From: Candidatus Daviesbacteria bacterium
GTDB taxonomy: Bacteria > Patescibacteriota > Microgenomatia > Daviesbacterales > UBA10151
Assembly: GCA_016176415.1 (NCBI GenBank)
Contig: JACOXH010000004.1
Span: 1 to 50,403 of the forward strand
Length of the DNA: 50,403 nt
Reading direction: 5' to 3'
The position numbers and the translations under genes were made by a program. Position 1 is the first letter of the stretch. The number at the start of each line of letters is the position of its first letter. The notes below the pieces were generated by a model that saw only the letters and a list, made by a program, of their open reading frames with translations, did no database searches and was not told the DNA's origin. Below are positions 7,488 to 14,254 of this stretch, in pieces.

Positions 7488-8059
7488 AGGTTTTTACCTC
7501 CCCCGGGTGTAGTTGAAGCATCAATAGTAAATTTGATGAAGCCTTCTTCAAGACCGACGCTTGCTAAATTAACATTGGTGAAAAAGTTGTCTTCTTTGAG
7601 TCCGGTAATAAAACTGGTGATATCGCTGCTGGCAGGCGTCTGGCCAATTATATGAACAGTGGCAACCCCTAAAGTTTTGGAAATATTTATACTGGATATT
7701 TTAGCGGTAGCAGGTGTTTGGCCGGCAATTTTTGTTAATATCTTATCCCAATCCACAGAACTTTTTTTGACATTGTCGATGGTTGCCAGTTTCAGCTGTG
7801 TCTGTCTGATCAAAATCTCATATGGTTTAAGACTTTCAATATAGGGGATCTGCTCCTCAATTGCTTCTTTTTTTGCCGCCAAATCAGCATCCAGTTTAAA
7901 TCTGGCTCCGAATGCGATTAAGACTAGGGCCTCTACCAATACAAAAATATAACGGCCGGAAGAAAGCAGCCAACGGAATGCTTTTACCGGTAACTTTTCA
8001 GGATTGCTTTGAGGCTTAAGCAGATCGAGTTTGATCAAAAGAGATTTGGCTTTGGGCAT
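7484..8059 (-). CDS. pilN: PilN-like type IV pilus inner-membrane protein
   Basis: 191 aa. Basic N-terminus with a short amphipathic stretch (LLIKLDLLKP), one membrane helix (about residues 34-52), a coiled coil (about 53-85) and a ferredoxin-like domain (about 100-180: ISSINISKTLGVATVHIIGQTPASSDITSFITGL). This is the PilN plan. It is first in the minus-strand cluster pilN-pilO-small membrane protein-FN3/dockerin. The start is supported by TATAAT (8066-8071 on the minus strand) exactly 6 nt before ATG, predicting a leaderless mRNA. No pilM, pilC or pilin gene is adjacent. Confidence 0.7.
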   Translation of the reverse strand: MPKAKSLLIKLDLLKPQSNPEKLPVKAFRWLLSSGRYIFVLVEALVLIAFGARFKLDADLAAKKEAIEEQIPYIESLKPYEILIRQTQLKLATIDNVKKSSVDWDKILTKIAGQTPATAKISSINISKTLGVATVHIIGQTPASSDITSFITGLKEDNFFTNVNLASVGLEEGFIKFTIDASTTPGGGKNL

Positions 8060-8065
8060 GATTCC

Positions 8066-8071
8066 ATTATA
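8066..8071 (-). promoter_or_regulatory. -10 box of pilN, leaderless spacing
   Basis: TATAAT on the minus strand with exactly 6 nt to the pilN ATG at 8059, so the expected transcription start is the A of ATG. No clear -35 box is seen. Confidence 0.6.
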
Positions 8072-8072
8072 T

Positions 8073-8100
8073 AGGGTCTAGGGTACAGGGTCTAGAGTAT
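8073..8100. repeat. Period-7 short tandem repeat
   Basis: Four heptamers in a row: AGGGTCT, AGGGTAC, AGGGTCT, AGAGTAT. They fill most of the gap between pilN and rpsT, just upstream of the pilN -10 box. Immediately after, 8103-8113 forms GACC-GAA-GGTC, a small hairpin with a trinucleotide loop. Confidence 0.65.
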
Positions 8101-8122
8101 AAGACCGAAGGTCGCAAGGCTG

Positions 8123-8356
8123 TTATTTTACTAATTTAGAGAGATTTGACTTCAGTCTTGCAGCCTTATTTTTATGGATAAGATTTACTTTGGCGGCCTT
8201 ATCCAAGGCGGAAAAAACTGCCTGCAGATTTTTGGCAGTACTGGAACTTCTGGTTTTTTTAATTAAAGACCTTAAAGTATTCTCCCTCTTTTTGTTGAGG
8301 GTTGTTCTTGTTTTATCTTTTCTGACCTTTTTTATCGCTGAACGGATAATTGGCAT
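8123..8356 (-). CDS. rpsT: 30S ribosomal protein S20
   Basis: 77 aa, basic and helical, with the S20 pattern: SAIKKVRKDKTRTTLNKKRENTLRS near the start and LDKAAKVNLIHKNKAARLKSNLSKL at the end. Binds 16S rRNA early in 30S assembly. The family is about 85 aa. It is single and divergent from murJ. Its ATG is preceded by TAATAT (8363-8368 on the minus strand) at exactly 6 nt, with a TTGCAG 18 nt further upstream, so the mRNA is predicted to be leaderless. Confidence 0.93.
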   Translation of the reverse strand: MPIIRSAIKKVRKDKTRTTLNKKRENTLRSLIKKTRSSSTAKNLQAVFSALDKAAKVNLIHKNKAARLKSNLSKLVK

Positions 8357-8362
8357 TGCGAA

Positions 8363-8368
8363 ATATTA
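8363..8368 (-). promoter_or_regulatory. -10 box of rpsT, leaderless spacing
   Basis: TAATAT on the minus strand, 6 nt from the rpsT ATG; a TTGCAG lies 18 nt upstream as a plausible -35. Confidence 0.55.
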
Positions 8369-8402
8369 ACACAGACTATAGCTTTCCTGCAAGCTCCTCT
8401 GC

Positions 8403-8408
8403 TACAAT
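8403..8408 (+). promoter_or_regulatory. -10 box of murJ
   Basis: TACAAT with 7 nt to the ATG at 8416, so the leader would be 0-1 nt long. It supports 8416 as the murJ start over a TTG at 8350. Confidence 0.55.
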
Positions 8409-8415
8409 TTTGAAA

Positions 8416-10050
8416 ATGGTTAAAAATCTTTTTTCTCTTCTTTATTCCAGACAAACTTCAATTTTATCTGCAGCTTCAATTATTATGGCAACTTTAATGT
8501 TGTCCAAAATTTTAGGGTTAGTACGCGACCGCCTGCTTGCCCATGTATTTTCCCCTGACATAATAGATATTTTCTGGGCCGCATTCAGGTTGCCGGATTT
8601 TATCTTTCAAATAATAATACTGGGCGCTTTGTCTGTAGCTTTTATTCCCGTATTTACTGAACATTTGGAAAATAAAGGTAAAGAAGATGCTTTTGATATG
8701 GCCAGATCGGTTTTAAATATATCTTTGGTGGTATTCATCCTGATTACAGTTTCAATTTACATTTTTGCCCAGCCAATTATCAAAACTTTTATAGCGCCTG
8801 GGTTTGATGCCGGAAAGCAGCTTCAGGTGGTAGAGCTGACCAGGATAATTTTGGCAGGTCAGGTAGTTTTGGTTCTGGGGTCTTTCTTTATCGGTATTTC
8901 ACAATCCTTTCAGAGATTTATTATTCCCTCGCTTGCTCCGGTGTTTTATAACTTTGGGATGATTATAGGCATCGCGTTTTTATCAAAGAGCTTTGGCATC
9001 AGAGGCGCAGCCTATGGTGTTGTGTTGGGAGCATTTATGCATGCTTTGATACAGCTTCCTTTAATTTGGTCAATAGGGTTTAGGTTTAAATTTCCTCCTA
9101 AATTTTTCCACACAGGGGTAAAAGAGATTATGAGGCTTGTAAGCGTAAGGACCATTGGATTGGCAGCAGAACAAATTAACGAAACTATCGGCATAGCTTT
9201 GGCAACCCTTGCTTCCATAGGATCAGTAACCTATTTGACCTTTGCTCAGCATCTGCAGGTCGTGCCGATTGGTTTATTTGGGGCTACTTTGGCGCAAGCC
9301 GCCCTGCCTGTTTTGTCTGCAGAAAAAGCAAGAGGAAAAATTGACGAATTTAAAATTACAATTTTAACTACCATGCATCAAATTCTTTTTCTGACACTGC
9401 CTGCTGCAGCAATTTTAATTGTAATCAGAATTCCGGTGGTAAGACTTGTTTTTGGAGCCTCGCAGTTTGACTGGCCTTCAACAGTTTTAACCGGTGCCAC
9501 CGTAGCATATTTATCTGTTGGTTTGGCTGCTCAGGCTGTTTCTTTGCTTTTTGTACGGGGTTTTTATGCTTTAAAAGATACTAAAACGCCTGTTATGGTT
9601 TCTTTGTTTGTAGTGGTTGTAAATATTTTATTGAGCGTATATATGATTGTTGTTTTAAAACTTGATGTTTGGAGTATTGGTTTGGCTAATGCTGTTGCTG
9701 CTGTAATTTCTGCAATATTGCTTTTCTGGTCGCTCCATTTTAAGGTGGGGAAGTTTAATTTAAAAGCTGTATTTGGTCCTTTTATAAAAATGCTGATGGC
9801 TACTGTAATTATGGGAGTTTGTTTATATATCCCTATAAAGCTTTTGGACCAGGTGATTTTTGATACTACCAGAACCGTGAATTTACTGGCTTTAACAGGA
9901 CTCTCTTCAATTTTTGCTTTAACTATTTATGTAATTTTGGTGAGGTTTTTGAAAGTCAGAGAACTGGATACTTATGTAGAGCTGCTTAAAAGGATAGGCA
10001 AATTCCAGGATAAGTTAAAGTCCCAGGAAATTATTCCTGAAAACGTTTAA
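8416..10050 (+). CDS. murJ: MurJ/MviN lipid II flippase
   Basis: 544 aa from the ATG at 8416. Polytopic membrane protein of the MOP superfamily that flips lipid II for peptidoglycan synthesis. About 14 hydrophobic segments are seen along the length. The family signatures are KILGLVRDRLLAHVF near the N-terminus, DIFWAAFRLPDFIFQI, and SIGSVTYLTFAQHLQVVPIGLFGATLAQAALP in the middle. An upstream TTG at 8350 would add 22 residues overlapping the rpsT promoter and is less likely. Followed by lepA after 22 nt, which has its own -10 box. Confidence 0.92.
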   Translation: MVKNLFSLLYSRQTSILSAASIIMATLMLSKILGLVRDRLLAHVFSPDIIDIFWAAFRLPDFIFQIIILGALSVAFIPVFTEHLENKGKEDAFDMARSVLNISLVVFILITVSIYIFAQPIIKTFIAPGFDAGKQLQVVELTRIILAGQVVLVLGSFFIGISQSFQRFIIPSLAPVFYNFGMIIGIAFLSKSFGIRGAAYGVVLGAFMHALIQLPLIWSIGFRFKFPPKFFHTGVKEIMRLVSVRTIGLAAEQINETIGIALATLASIGSVTYLTFAQHLQVVPIGLFGATLAQAALPVLSAEKARGKIDEFKITILTTMHQILFLTLPAAAILIVIRIPVVRLVFGASQFDWPSTVLTGATVAYLSVGLAAQAVSLLFVRGFYALKDTKTPVMVSLFVVVVNILLSVYMIVVLKLDVWSIGLANAVAAVISAILLFWSLHFKVGKFNLKAVFGPFIKMLMATVIMGVCLYIPIKLLDQVIFDTTRTVNLLALTGLSSIFALTIYVILVRFLKVRELDTYVELLKRIGKFQDKLKSQEIIPENV

Positions 10051-10060
10051 AGCTTTTTGC

Positions 10061-10066
10061 TACAAT
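10061..10066 (+). promoter_or_regulatory. -10 box of lepA, leaderless spacing
   Basis: TACAAT exactly 6 nt before the lepA ATG at 10073. A CTGAAA 18 nt upstream (10037-10042) is a weak -35 candidate. Confidence 0.55.
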
Positions 10067-10072
10067 ACCCCA

Positions 10073-11917
10073 ATGAATATCAGGAATTTTTCTATCATTG
10101 CCCATGTGGATCATGGTAAGTCAACTCTGGCAGACAGGCTTTTGGAAATAACAGGAACTGTTACCGGAGATAAAATGCAGCCTCAATTGTTGGATTCTTT
10201 GGCGTTGGAGCGCGAACGCGGCATCACCATCAAACTTGCCCCTGTGCGTTTAAGCTATACCCAATACACCGGCCCTTCGGGCCAAAACGCTATACCCTTA
10301 GGCAACGAAGTTGCCGCAAGCTCCGCTTATACCCTAAATTTAATAGATACTCCTGGTCATGTAGATTTTTCCTATGAAGTATCCAGAGCTTTGGCAGCAG
10401 TTGAAGGAGCAGTGCTTTTGGTGGATGCTACTCAAGGAATACAGGCTCAGACTTTGGCCCATGGTCTGGCCGCGTTGGAACAGAACCTAACCCTGATCCC
10501 TGTTATCAATAAGGTAGATTTGCCAAATGCGGATATTGAAAATGCCAAAAAACAATTAGTTGATACTTTTGGATTTTCGTACGATGAAATACTTTTAGTG
10601 TCAGGTAAAACAGGGCAAGGAGTAGGAGAACTTTTAAGAGCCATAGTTGAGCGTATACCTGCCCCAAAATCCCGAGGTGTAGCTACACTTCCACCCCCGA
10701 TGTGGAAGTTCAGAGCATTGATATTTGATTCTTTTTATGACCCGTTTAAAGGTGTGGTAGCTCAAGTTAGGATTATGGAGGGTGAAACACCACCTATCAA
10801 TAGCACCCTTTGTTTTTTGCAAACTAAAGCGCAGGGTCATGTTCTGGAGACTGGTTTTTTTGCGCCTCAACTTACACTCAATAACGGTCTAAAAGCTGGG
10901 GAAATTGGCTATATTGCTACAGGGATTAAAGAACCGGATCTAGTCAGGGTTGGAGATACAATAGCCATTGATTTATCCACTGAACCCCTGCCAGGATACA
11001 AGGAAGTAAAACCAATGGTATTTGTGGGTCTTTTCCCGATTGATTCTGATGAATATTTTGAGCTGAAAGAAGCTTTGGGCAAGTTTCGGTTGACTGATCC
11101 TGCTTTTTCTTATCTTCCCGAACAGTCAGATGCGCTGGGTGCAGGATTCAGGTGCGGGTTTTTAGGATTGCTTCATGCAGAGGTGGTACAGGAAAGATTA
11201 TCAGGAGAATTCAATGTGGACCTTTTGGCAACAGCTCCTTCTGTGGAATATATGCTGGGTGATCAACCGATTACTTCTCCTGCAGAGCTCTCGCAGGGCG
11301 AAAACATTAAGGGGCTAAAAGAGCCCTGGGTAAGTTTGAGAATTTTTGTGCCTCAAAATTACATTGGACCGGTAATGGAGCTCGTGCAGGAGAAAAGGGG
11401 TAGATTTTTAAATATGCAGCATTTTGGAACACAGGTGGAAATGAGCTATGAAATGCCGCTGTCTGAGATGGTCACTAACTTTTATGACAGGTTAAAGTCT
11501 GTATCTTCAGGGTTTGCTTCGCTTGACTGGGAACTGTTGGACTTCCGTGAGGTAAATGCAGTGAGGGTTGATATCTTGGTGGGAGGGGAAAAAGTGGATG
11601 CCCTGTCAACCATAGTTTTCCGGCCGAAGGCAGAAAGTTTTGGCAGGAATATGGTGGAGAAATTAAAGGAAGTTTTACCCAGACAAAATTTTGTGATTGC
11701 CATTCAGGCAGCAATAGGTGGAACAATTATTGCCAGAGAAACAATCTCACCTTTCAGAAAAGATGTTTTGATGCATGGCAGTAAGGTTGTTGGCGGAGGG
11801 GACTTCACTCGCAAGAGAAAGCTTTTGGAAAAACAGAAAAAAGGAAAAAAGAAAATGAAGATGGTCGGCCGCGTCGAAATCCCCCAAGAAGCCTTTTTGA
11901 GTATATTGAAATCTTAA
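10073..11917 (+). CDS. lepA: Elongation factor 4 (LepA)
   Basis: 614 aa. Ribosome-binding GTPase that back-translocates or remodels stalled ribosomes. G1 AHVDHGKST (residues 10-18), effector loop RERGITIKL, G3 DTPGH, G4 NKVD, and the LepA-specific C-terminal domain (DALSTIVFRPKAESFGRNMVEKLKEVLPRQNF). The family is about 600 aa. Two extra stretches sit in surface loops: about 20 residues between SYTQYTG and YTLNLIDTPGH, and about 8 residues before KFRALIFDSFYDP. Both are encoded by palindromic DNA (separate entries). The hicA gene converges 5 nt downstream. Confidence 0.95.
   Translation: MNIRNFSIIAHVDHGKSTLADRLLEITGTVTGDKMQPQLLDSLALERERGITIKLAPVRLSYTQYTGPSGQNAIPLGNEVAASSAYTLNLIDTPGHVDFSYEVSRALAAVEGAVLLVDATQGIQAQTLAHGLAALEQNLTLIPVINKVDLPNADIENAKKQLVDTFGFSYDEILLVSGKTGQGVGELLRAIVERIPAPKSRGVATLPPPMWKFRALIFDSFYDPFKGVVAQVRIMEGETPPINSTLCFLQTKAQGHVLETGFFAPQLTLNNGLKAGEIGYIATGIKEPDLVRVGDTIAIDLSTEPLPGYKEVKPMVFVGLFPIDSDEYFELKEALGKFRLTDPAFSYLPEQSDALGAGFRCGFLGLLHAEVVQERLSGEFNVDLLATAPSVEYMLGDQPITSPAELSQGENIKGLKEPWVSLRIFVPQNYIGPVMELVQEKRGRFLNMQHFGTQVEMSYEMPLSEMVTNFYDRLKSVSSGFASLDWELLDFREVNAVRVDILVGGEKVDALSTIVFRPKAESFGRNMVEKLKEVLPRQNFVIAIQAAIGGTIIARETISPFRKDVLMHGSKVVGGGDFTRKRKLLEKQKKGKKKMKMVGRVEIPQEAFLSILKS
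10271..10337 (+). repeat. Palindromic element inserted in frame in lepA
   Basis: Three small hairpins in a row inside lepA: GGCCC-TTC-GGGCC (10271-10283), GGCAAC-GAA-GTTGCC (10301-10315) and AAGC-TCC-GCTT (10318-10328). The last two are bracketed by the direct repeat TATACCCT (10291-10298 and 10328-10335). The segment codes for residues that LepA proteins normally lack. The last two hairpins match the arrangement found at 35847 and 49825. Confidence 0.6.
10687..10709 (+). repeat. Second palindrome inside lepA
   Basis: ACTTCCAC (10687-10694) and GTGGAAGT (10702-10709) form a perfect 8-bp stem around CCCCGAT. It encodes the extra VATLPPPMW-like stretch just before KFRALIFD, where other LepA proteins are shorter. 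Confidence 0.5.
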
Positions 11918-11922
11918 TAATC

Positions 11923-12147
11923 TTATCTGATAAATTTTTCTAAACCTTTTCTGGTTAAGCCGGCTTGTTTGAGGATGCTGTTAAAGGTACTAATTGCAAT
12001 TTCTTTATGATTGGGAACAATTACAGTGAAATTTTTATCCTTATCTCTTTTATATAATTTAATATGACTGCCTCTTTGGCTGATCAGAGAAAATCCTGCT
12101 CGTTGTAAGGCTGCAAGTACAATGCGTGCAGAATATAATTTAGGCAT
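11923..12147 (-). CDS. hicA: HicA-type mRNA interferase toxin
   Basis: 74 aa from the ATG at 12147. HicA family (YcfA-like) double-stranded-RNA-binding fold that cleaves mRNA. Seen: SARIVLAALQRAGFSLISQRGSHIKLYK with the catalytic His in GSHIKL, VIVPNHKEIAISTFNSILKQAGL and the end of the fold. A longer frame starts upstream inside hicB but lacks the family start. hicB lies upstream and overlaps by 8 nt, so the antitoxin is made first. Convergent with lepA. Confidence 0.85.
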   Translation of the reverse strand: MPKLYSARIVLAALQRAGFSLISQRGSHIKLYKRDKDKNFTVIVPNHKEIAISTFNSILKQAGLTRKGLEKFIR

Positions 12148-12355
12148 GCACTTGGATAGATAAATCCTGCAGCTTAGGTTTACTGACAGGAGTAACCTCA
12201 ATTTTAGACGGATCTTCAAAGTAAAGCTCTAAGGCCTCTTTTAAGTTATCCAAAGCTTGTTTTTGAGTTTTGCCTTGGCTGGTTACTTCCACCTCAAGGG
12301 CTTTAGCCACATACCATTTATCTTCTTTCCAGACCACAGAATGTAATTTTTTCAT
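12140..12355 (-). CDS. hicB: HicB-type antitoxin, short form
   Basis: 71 aa. HicB antitoxins bind and neutralise HicA. The partial RNase H-like fold is seen (HSVVWKEDKWYVAKALEVEVTSQGKTQKQALDNLKEALELYF). The protein ends soon after, so the C-terminal helix-turn-helix or ribbon-helix-helix domain that lets many HicB proteins repress their own promoter is absent. TATAAT (12362-12367 on the minus strand) lies exactly 6 nt before the ATG. The divergent S66 peptidase gene starts 36 nt away, so the two promoters are back to back. Confidence 0.82.
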   Translation of the reverse strand: MKKLHSVVWKEDKWYVAKALEVEVTSQGKTQKQALDNLKEALELYFEDPSKIEVTPVSKPKLQDLSIQVHA

Positions 12356-12361
12356 AACTAC

Positions 12362-12367
12362 ATTATA
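12362..12367 (-). promoter_or_regulatory. -10 box of hicBA, leaderless spacing
   Basis: TATAAT on the minus strand, 6 nt before the hicB ATG. It lies 12 nt from the oppositely oriented TATAAT at 12380, so the two promoters must overlap. Confidence 0.6.
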
Positions 12368-12379
12368 CTTTATTTCTTG

Positions 12380-12385
12380 TATAAT
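12380..12385 (+). promoter_or_regulatory. -10 box of the S66 peptidase gene, leaderless spacing
   Basis: TATAAT exactly 6 nt before the ATG at 12392, divergent from the hicBA promoter. Confidence 0.6.
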
Positions 12386-12391
12386 TCGGGT

Positions 12392-13375
12392 ATGAAAATT
12401 GTGAAACCTCCTAAATTAAATCTTGGGGATACTGTTGGGGTTGTGGCGTCGTCGCTTCCTGTGCTTGATTCTCACAGGGAAAAGTTTCAAAGAGGCAGGA
12501 TTTTGGTTGAAGAGATGGGGTTTAAATTGAAAGAGGGCAAAACCATTTCAGGGAAAAAGTGGTGGATGGCAGGGGAGGCAAAAGAAGTGGCAGAAGATAT
12601 TAACTCCATGTTTGCTGATCCGGAGGTAAAAGCTATTATTGCTCACACCGGTGGTTATTCAGCAATTTCTGTAATTGAACATCTTGATTATGATTTGATT
12701 GCTAAAAACCCTAAACCATTTATTGGTATGTCTGATATGAGCATCTATCATCTGGCAATTTTTGCAAAAGTGGGCATGGTGGGATTTCATATGGATGATT
12801 TAAGTTATGGTTTTGGCAGGGATATTAAAGAAGGCATGGAAGACTGGCCCAAATTAAATCAGGAATTTTTCCTAAAGTTTTTAACCAAAAGCGAGGCTCC
12901 GGGAATTATTAAACCTGTCACAGAGTGGGAAGAGTGGAAAAAAGGAAAAGCAGAGGGGCATCTTTTGGGTGGAATTTTAGAAAGAATTTCAGTGCTGGCT
13001 GGTACAGAGTATTTTCCACCTCTCCAGAAGTTTGATGGAGCAATATTGTTTTGGGAAGAAATTGGCATGGATCTGTCGGAAATATACCAGTTTCTTTATC
13101 AGTTAAAGGGAATGGGGATATTTGAGAGAATAAACGGCATGTTAATCGGAAAAATTAAATTTTTAAAATCTTTAAAGCATGAAGCAAAAAGAGAAATTGA
13201 AGAGCCAACTTTAAAAGAAATGGTGTTGGATATTTTAAAAGATTACAATTTCCCGATTATGGCCAATATGGATTTTGGTCACTTAACTTTAAACATCCCC
13301 ATGCCAATTGGGTTAAAAGTTTCTTTTGATACTCCTAAAAAAGAACTGAACTTTTTAGAGGGAGCAGTGGTTTAG
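12392..13375 (+). CDS. S66-family peptidase (LD-carboxypeptidase / MccF-like)
   Basis: 327 aa from the ATG at 12392. S66 serine peptidases cut LD bonds in murein tetrapeptides or inactivate microcin C-type compounds. Features: GDTVGVVASS near the N-terminus, AIIAHTGGYSA (oxyanion region), the nucleophile Ser in GMSDMS, the acidic residue in LFWEEIGMD and the His in FGHLTLNIPMPIG. There is no signal peptide, so it is cytoplasmic. Sequence alone does not separate recycling LdcA from immunity-type MccF; the GMSD.S..H pattern and insertion-rich middle lean to MccF. Its stop overlaps the convergent NAD kinase by 4 nt. Confidence 0.85.
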   Translation: MKIVKPPKLNLGDTVGVVASSLPVLDSHREKFQRGRILVEEMGFKLKEGKTISGKKWWMAGEAKEVAEDINSMFADPEVKAIIAHTGGYSAISVIEHLDYDLIAKNPKPFIGMSDMSIYHLAIFAKVGMVGFHMDDLSYGFGRDIKEGMEDWPKLNQEFFLKFLTKSEAPGIIKPVTEWEEWKKGKAEGHLLGGILERISVLAGTEYFPPLQKFDGAILFWEEIGMDLSEIYQFLYQLKGMGIFERINGMLIGKIKFLKSLKHEAKREIEEPTLKEMVLDILKDYNFPIMANMDFGHLTLNIPMPIGLKVSFDTPKKELNFLEGAVV

Positions 13376-14109
13376 ATTCTGGTTACCTTGCAATCAGAAC
13401 ATCTTAAAGACTCCAGCTCGTAAATCTTTGCTACCCTGTCTGATAATTTAAATTGTAGCTCTGAACCTTCATCAATATTAAAAATATCAGGATTATTGTC
13501 AAAAGACAAAGTGGCAGTACCTCTGGCTAATTTAAAATTAATTGTTTCATTTTCTTTTAAATAAATGGGAGAAACTTCCTCTGTAGTGTTGTTAAAAGCT
13601 ACACCAAAACCCTTATCAAAAGTCTTTTGGGTAATACTTTTAAAATAACCTGTTGAGCCAAAAGGAGTAGAGACAACAATGCCGTCTCCAATAAGTAACT
13701 TATTATTTATGGATCCCCCAATTAAATCGGGGGATGACACAGAAGGTGTCACATAAAAACGGATAGCATGAATAGGGTTAATGTTTCTGACTACGAAATC
13801 ATTTAAAGCATAAAGAGTTTGATATAGGATTGTTGTTTCAAGTTTTCTGTATTCTTTTAGTTTAAGCTTGCCCTCAAGTAATTTTTTCAAAAGTAACTGC
13901 TCATCATGTTTTGGACATTTAACACAAATATCACTGTTTCTGACAGGAAGCTTTGGAACAGAAGGGTATTGTCTTTCTGAAGCCAGCAGGGTACCGTCTC
14001 CACCATAACTTATCACAACATCAGGGTTTGAGGTAACTATTTCAAAGCCCAAACTAACCACAAAGGGGGTGATATTTTTTGAGTTTTTACCTAATAGCAA
14101 GACTTTCAT
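13372..14109 (-). CDS. nadK: NAD kinase
   Basis: 245 aa. Phosphorylates NAD to NADP using ATP or polyphosphate. GGDGT (about residues 36-40) forms the nucleotide loop; LNDFVVRN and GDGIVVSTPFGSTGYF match the NAD-binding core. About 14 extra residues (VTPSVSSPDLIGGS) between IRFY and NNKLLIGDG are encoded by two adjacent palindromes (13713-13750), which suggests a repeat element inserted in frame. The family is about 270-300 aa. Upstream, a TAACAT lies 7 nt before the ATG as a weak -10 candidate. Convergent with the S66 peptidase. Confidence 0.88.
   Translation of the reverse strand: MKVLLLGKNSKNITPFVVSLGFEIVTSNPDVVISYGGDGTLLASERQYPSVPKLPVRNSDICVKCPKHDEQLLLKKLLEGKLKLKEYRKLETTILYQTLYALNDFVVRNINPIHAIRFYVTPSVSSPDLIGGSINNKLLIGDGIVVSTPFGSTGYFKSITQKTFDKGFGVAFNNTTEEVSPIYLKENETINFKLARGTATLSFDNNPDIFNIDEGSELQFKLSDRVAKIYELESLRCSDCKVTRI
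13713..13750. repeat. Tandem palindromes inserted in frame in nadK
   Basis: ATCCCCC (13713-13719) pairs with GGGGGAT (13729-13735), and directly after it GACAC-AGAAG-GTGTC (13736-13750) forms a second hairpin. The first resembles the CCCCGAT-GTA-ATCGGGG hairpin within the intergenic repeat at 49788-49804. Confidence 0.6.
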
Positions 14110-14165
14110 TTAACCAATGTTACTACTGAAAATTCCTCTTGACAATTACTAAGAACAACATAGCC

Positions 14166-14205
14166 ATTACACGACAACGATCAGTGTAATAGGCGAAGTT
14201 TTCGC
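14166..14205. other. Inverted repeats upstream of the hrcA promoter
   Basis: ATTACAC (14166-14172) and GTGTAAT (14184-14190) are perfect 7-bp arms 11 nt apart. GCGAA-GTT-TTCGC (14193-14205) is a second short hairpin. They lie between divergent nadK and hrcA. They could be an operator, a terminator for read-through or repeat remnants; nothing decides between these. Confidence 0.35.
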
Positions 14206-14215
14206 AAGAAATGTA

Positions 14216-14252
14216 TTGACATTTCTTAGCAGTCATGGTATCTTAGTGCTAG
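14216..14252 (+). promoter_or_regulatory. hrcA promoter with CIRCE operator
   Basis: TTGACA (14216-14221), 17-nt spacer and TATCTT (14239-14244). A CIRCE-like inverted repeat TTAGCAGTC - 9 nt - TAGTGCTAG (14226-14234 and 14244-14252) covers the spacer and the -10. The arms match the consensus TTAGCACTC-N9-GAGTGCTAA at 8 of 9 and 7 of 9 positions. HrcA bound here would block RNA polymerase directly. Confidence 0.85.
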
Positions 14253-14254
14253 TT

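Noticed and set aside
11320-11340. GGGCT/AGCCC palindrome in lepA as a third insert
   Set aside because: It codes the conserved KEPW region of LepA with normal length, so it is likely chance.
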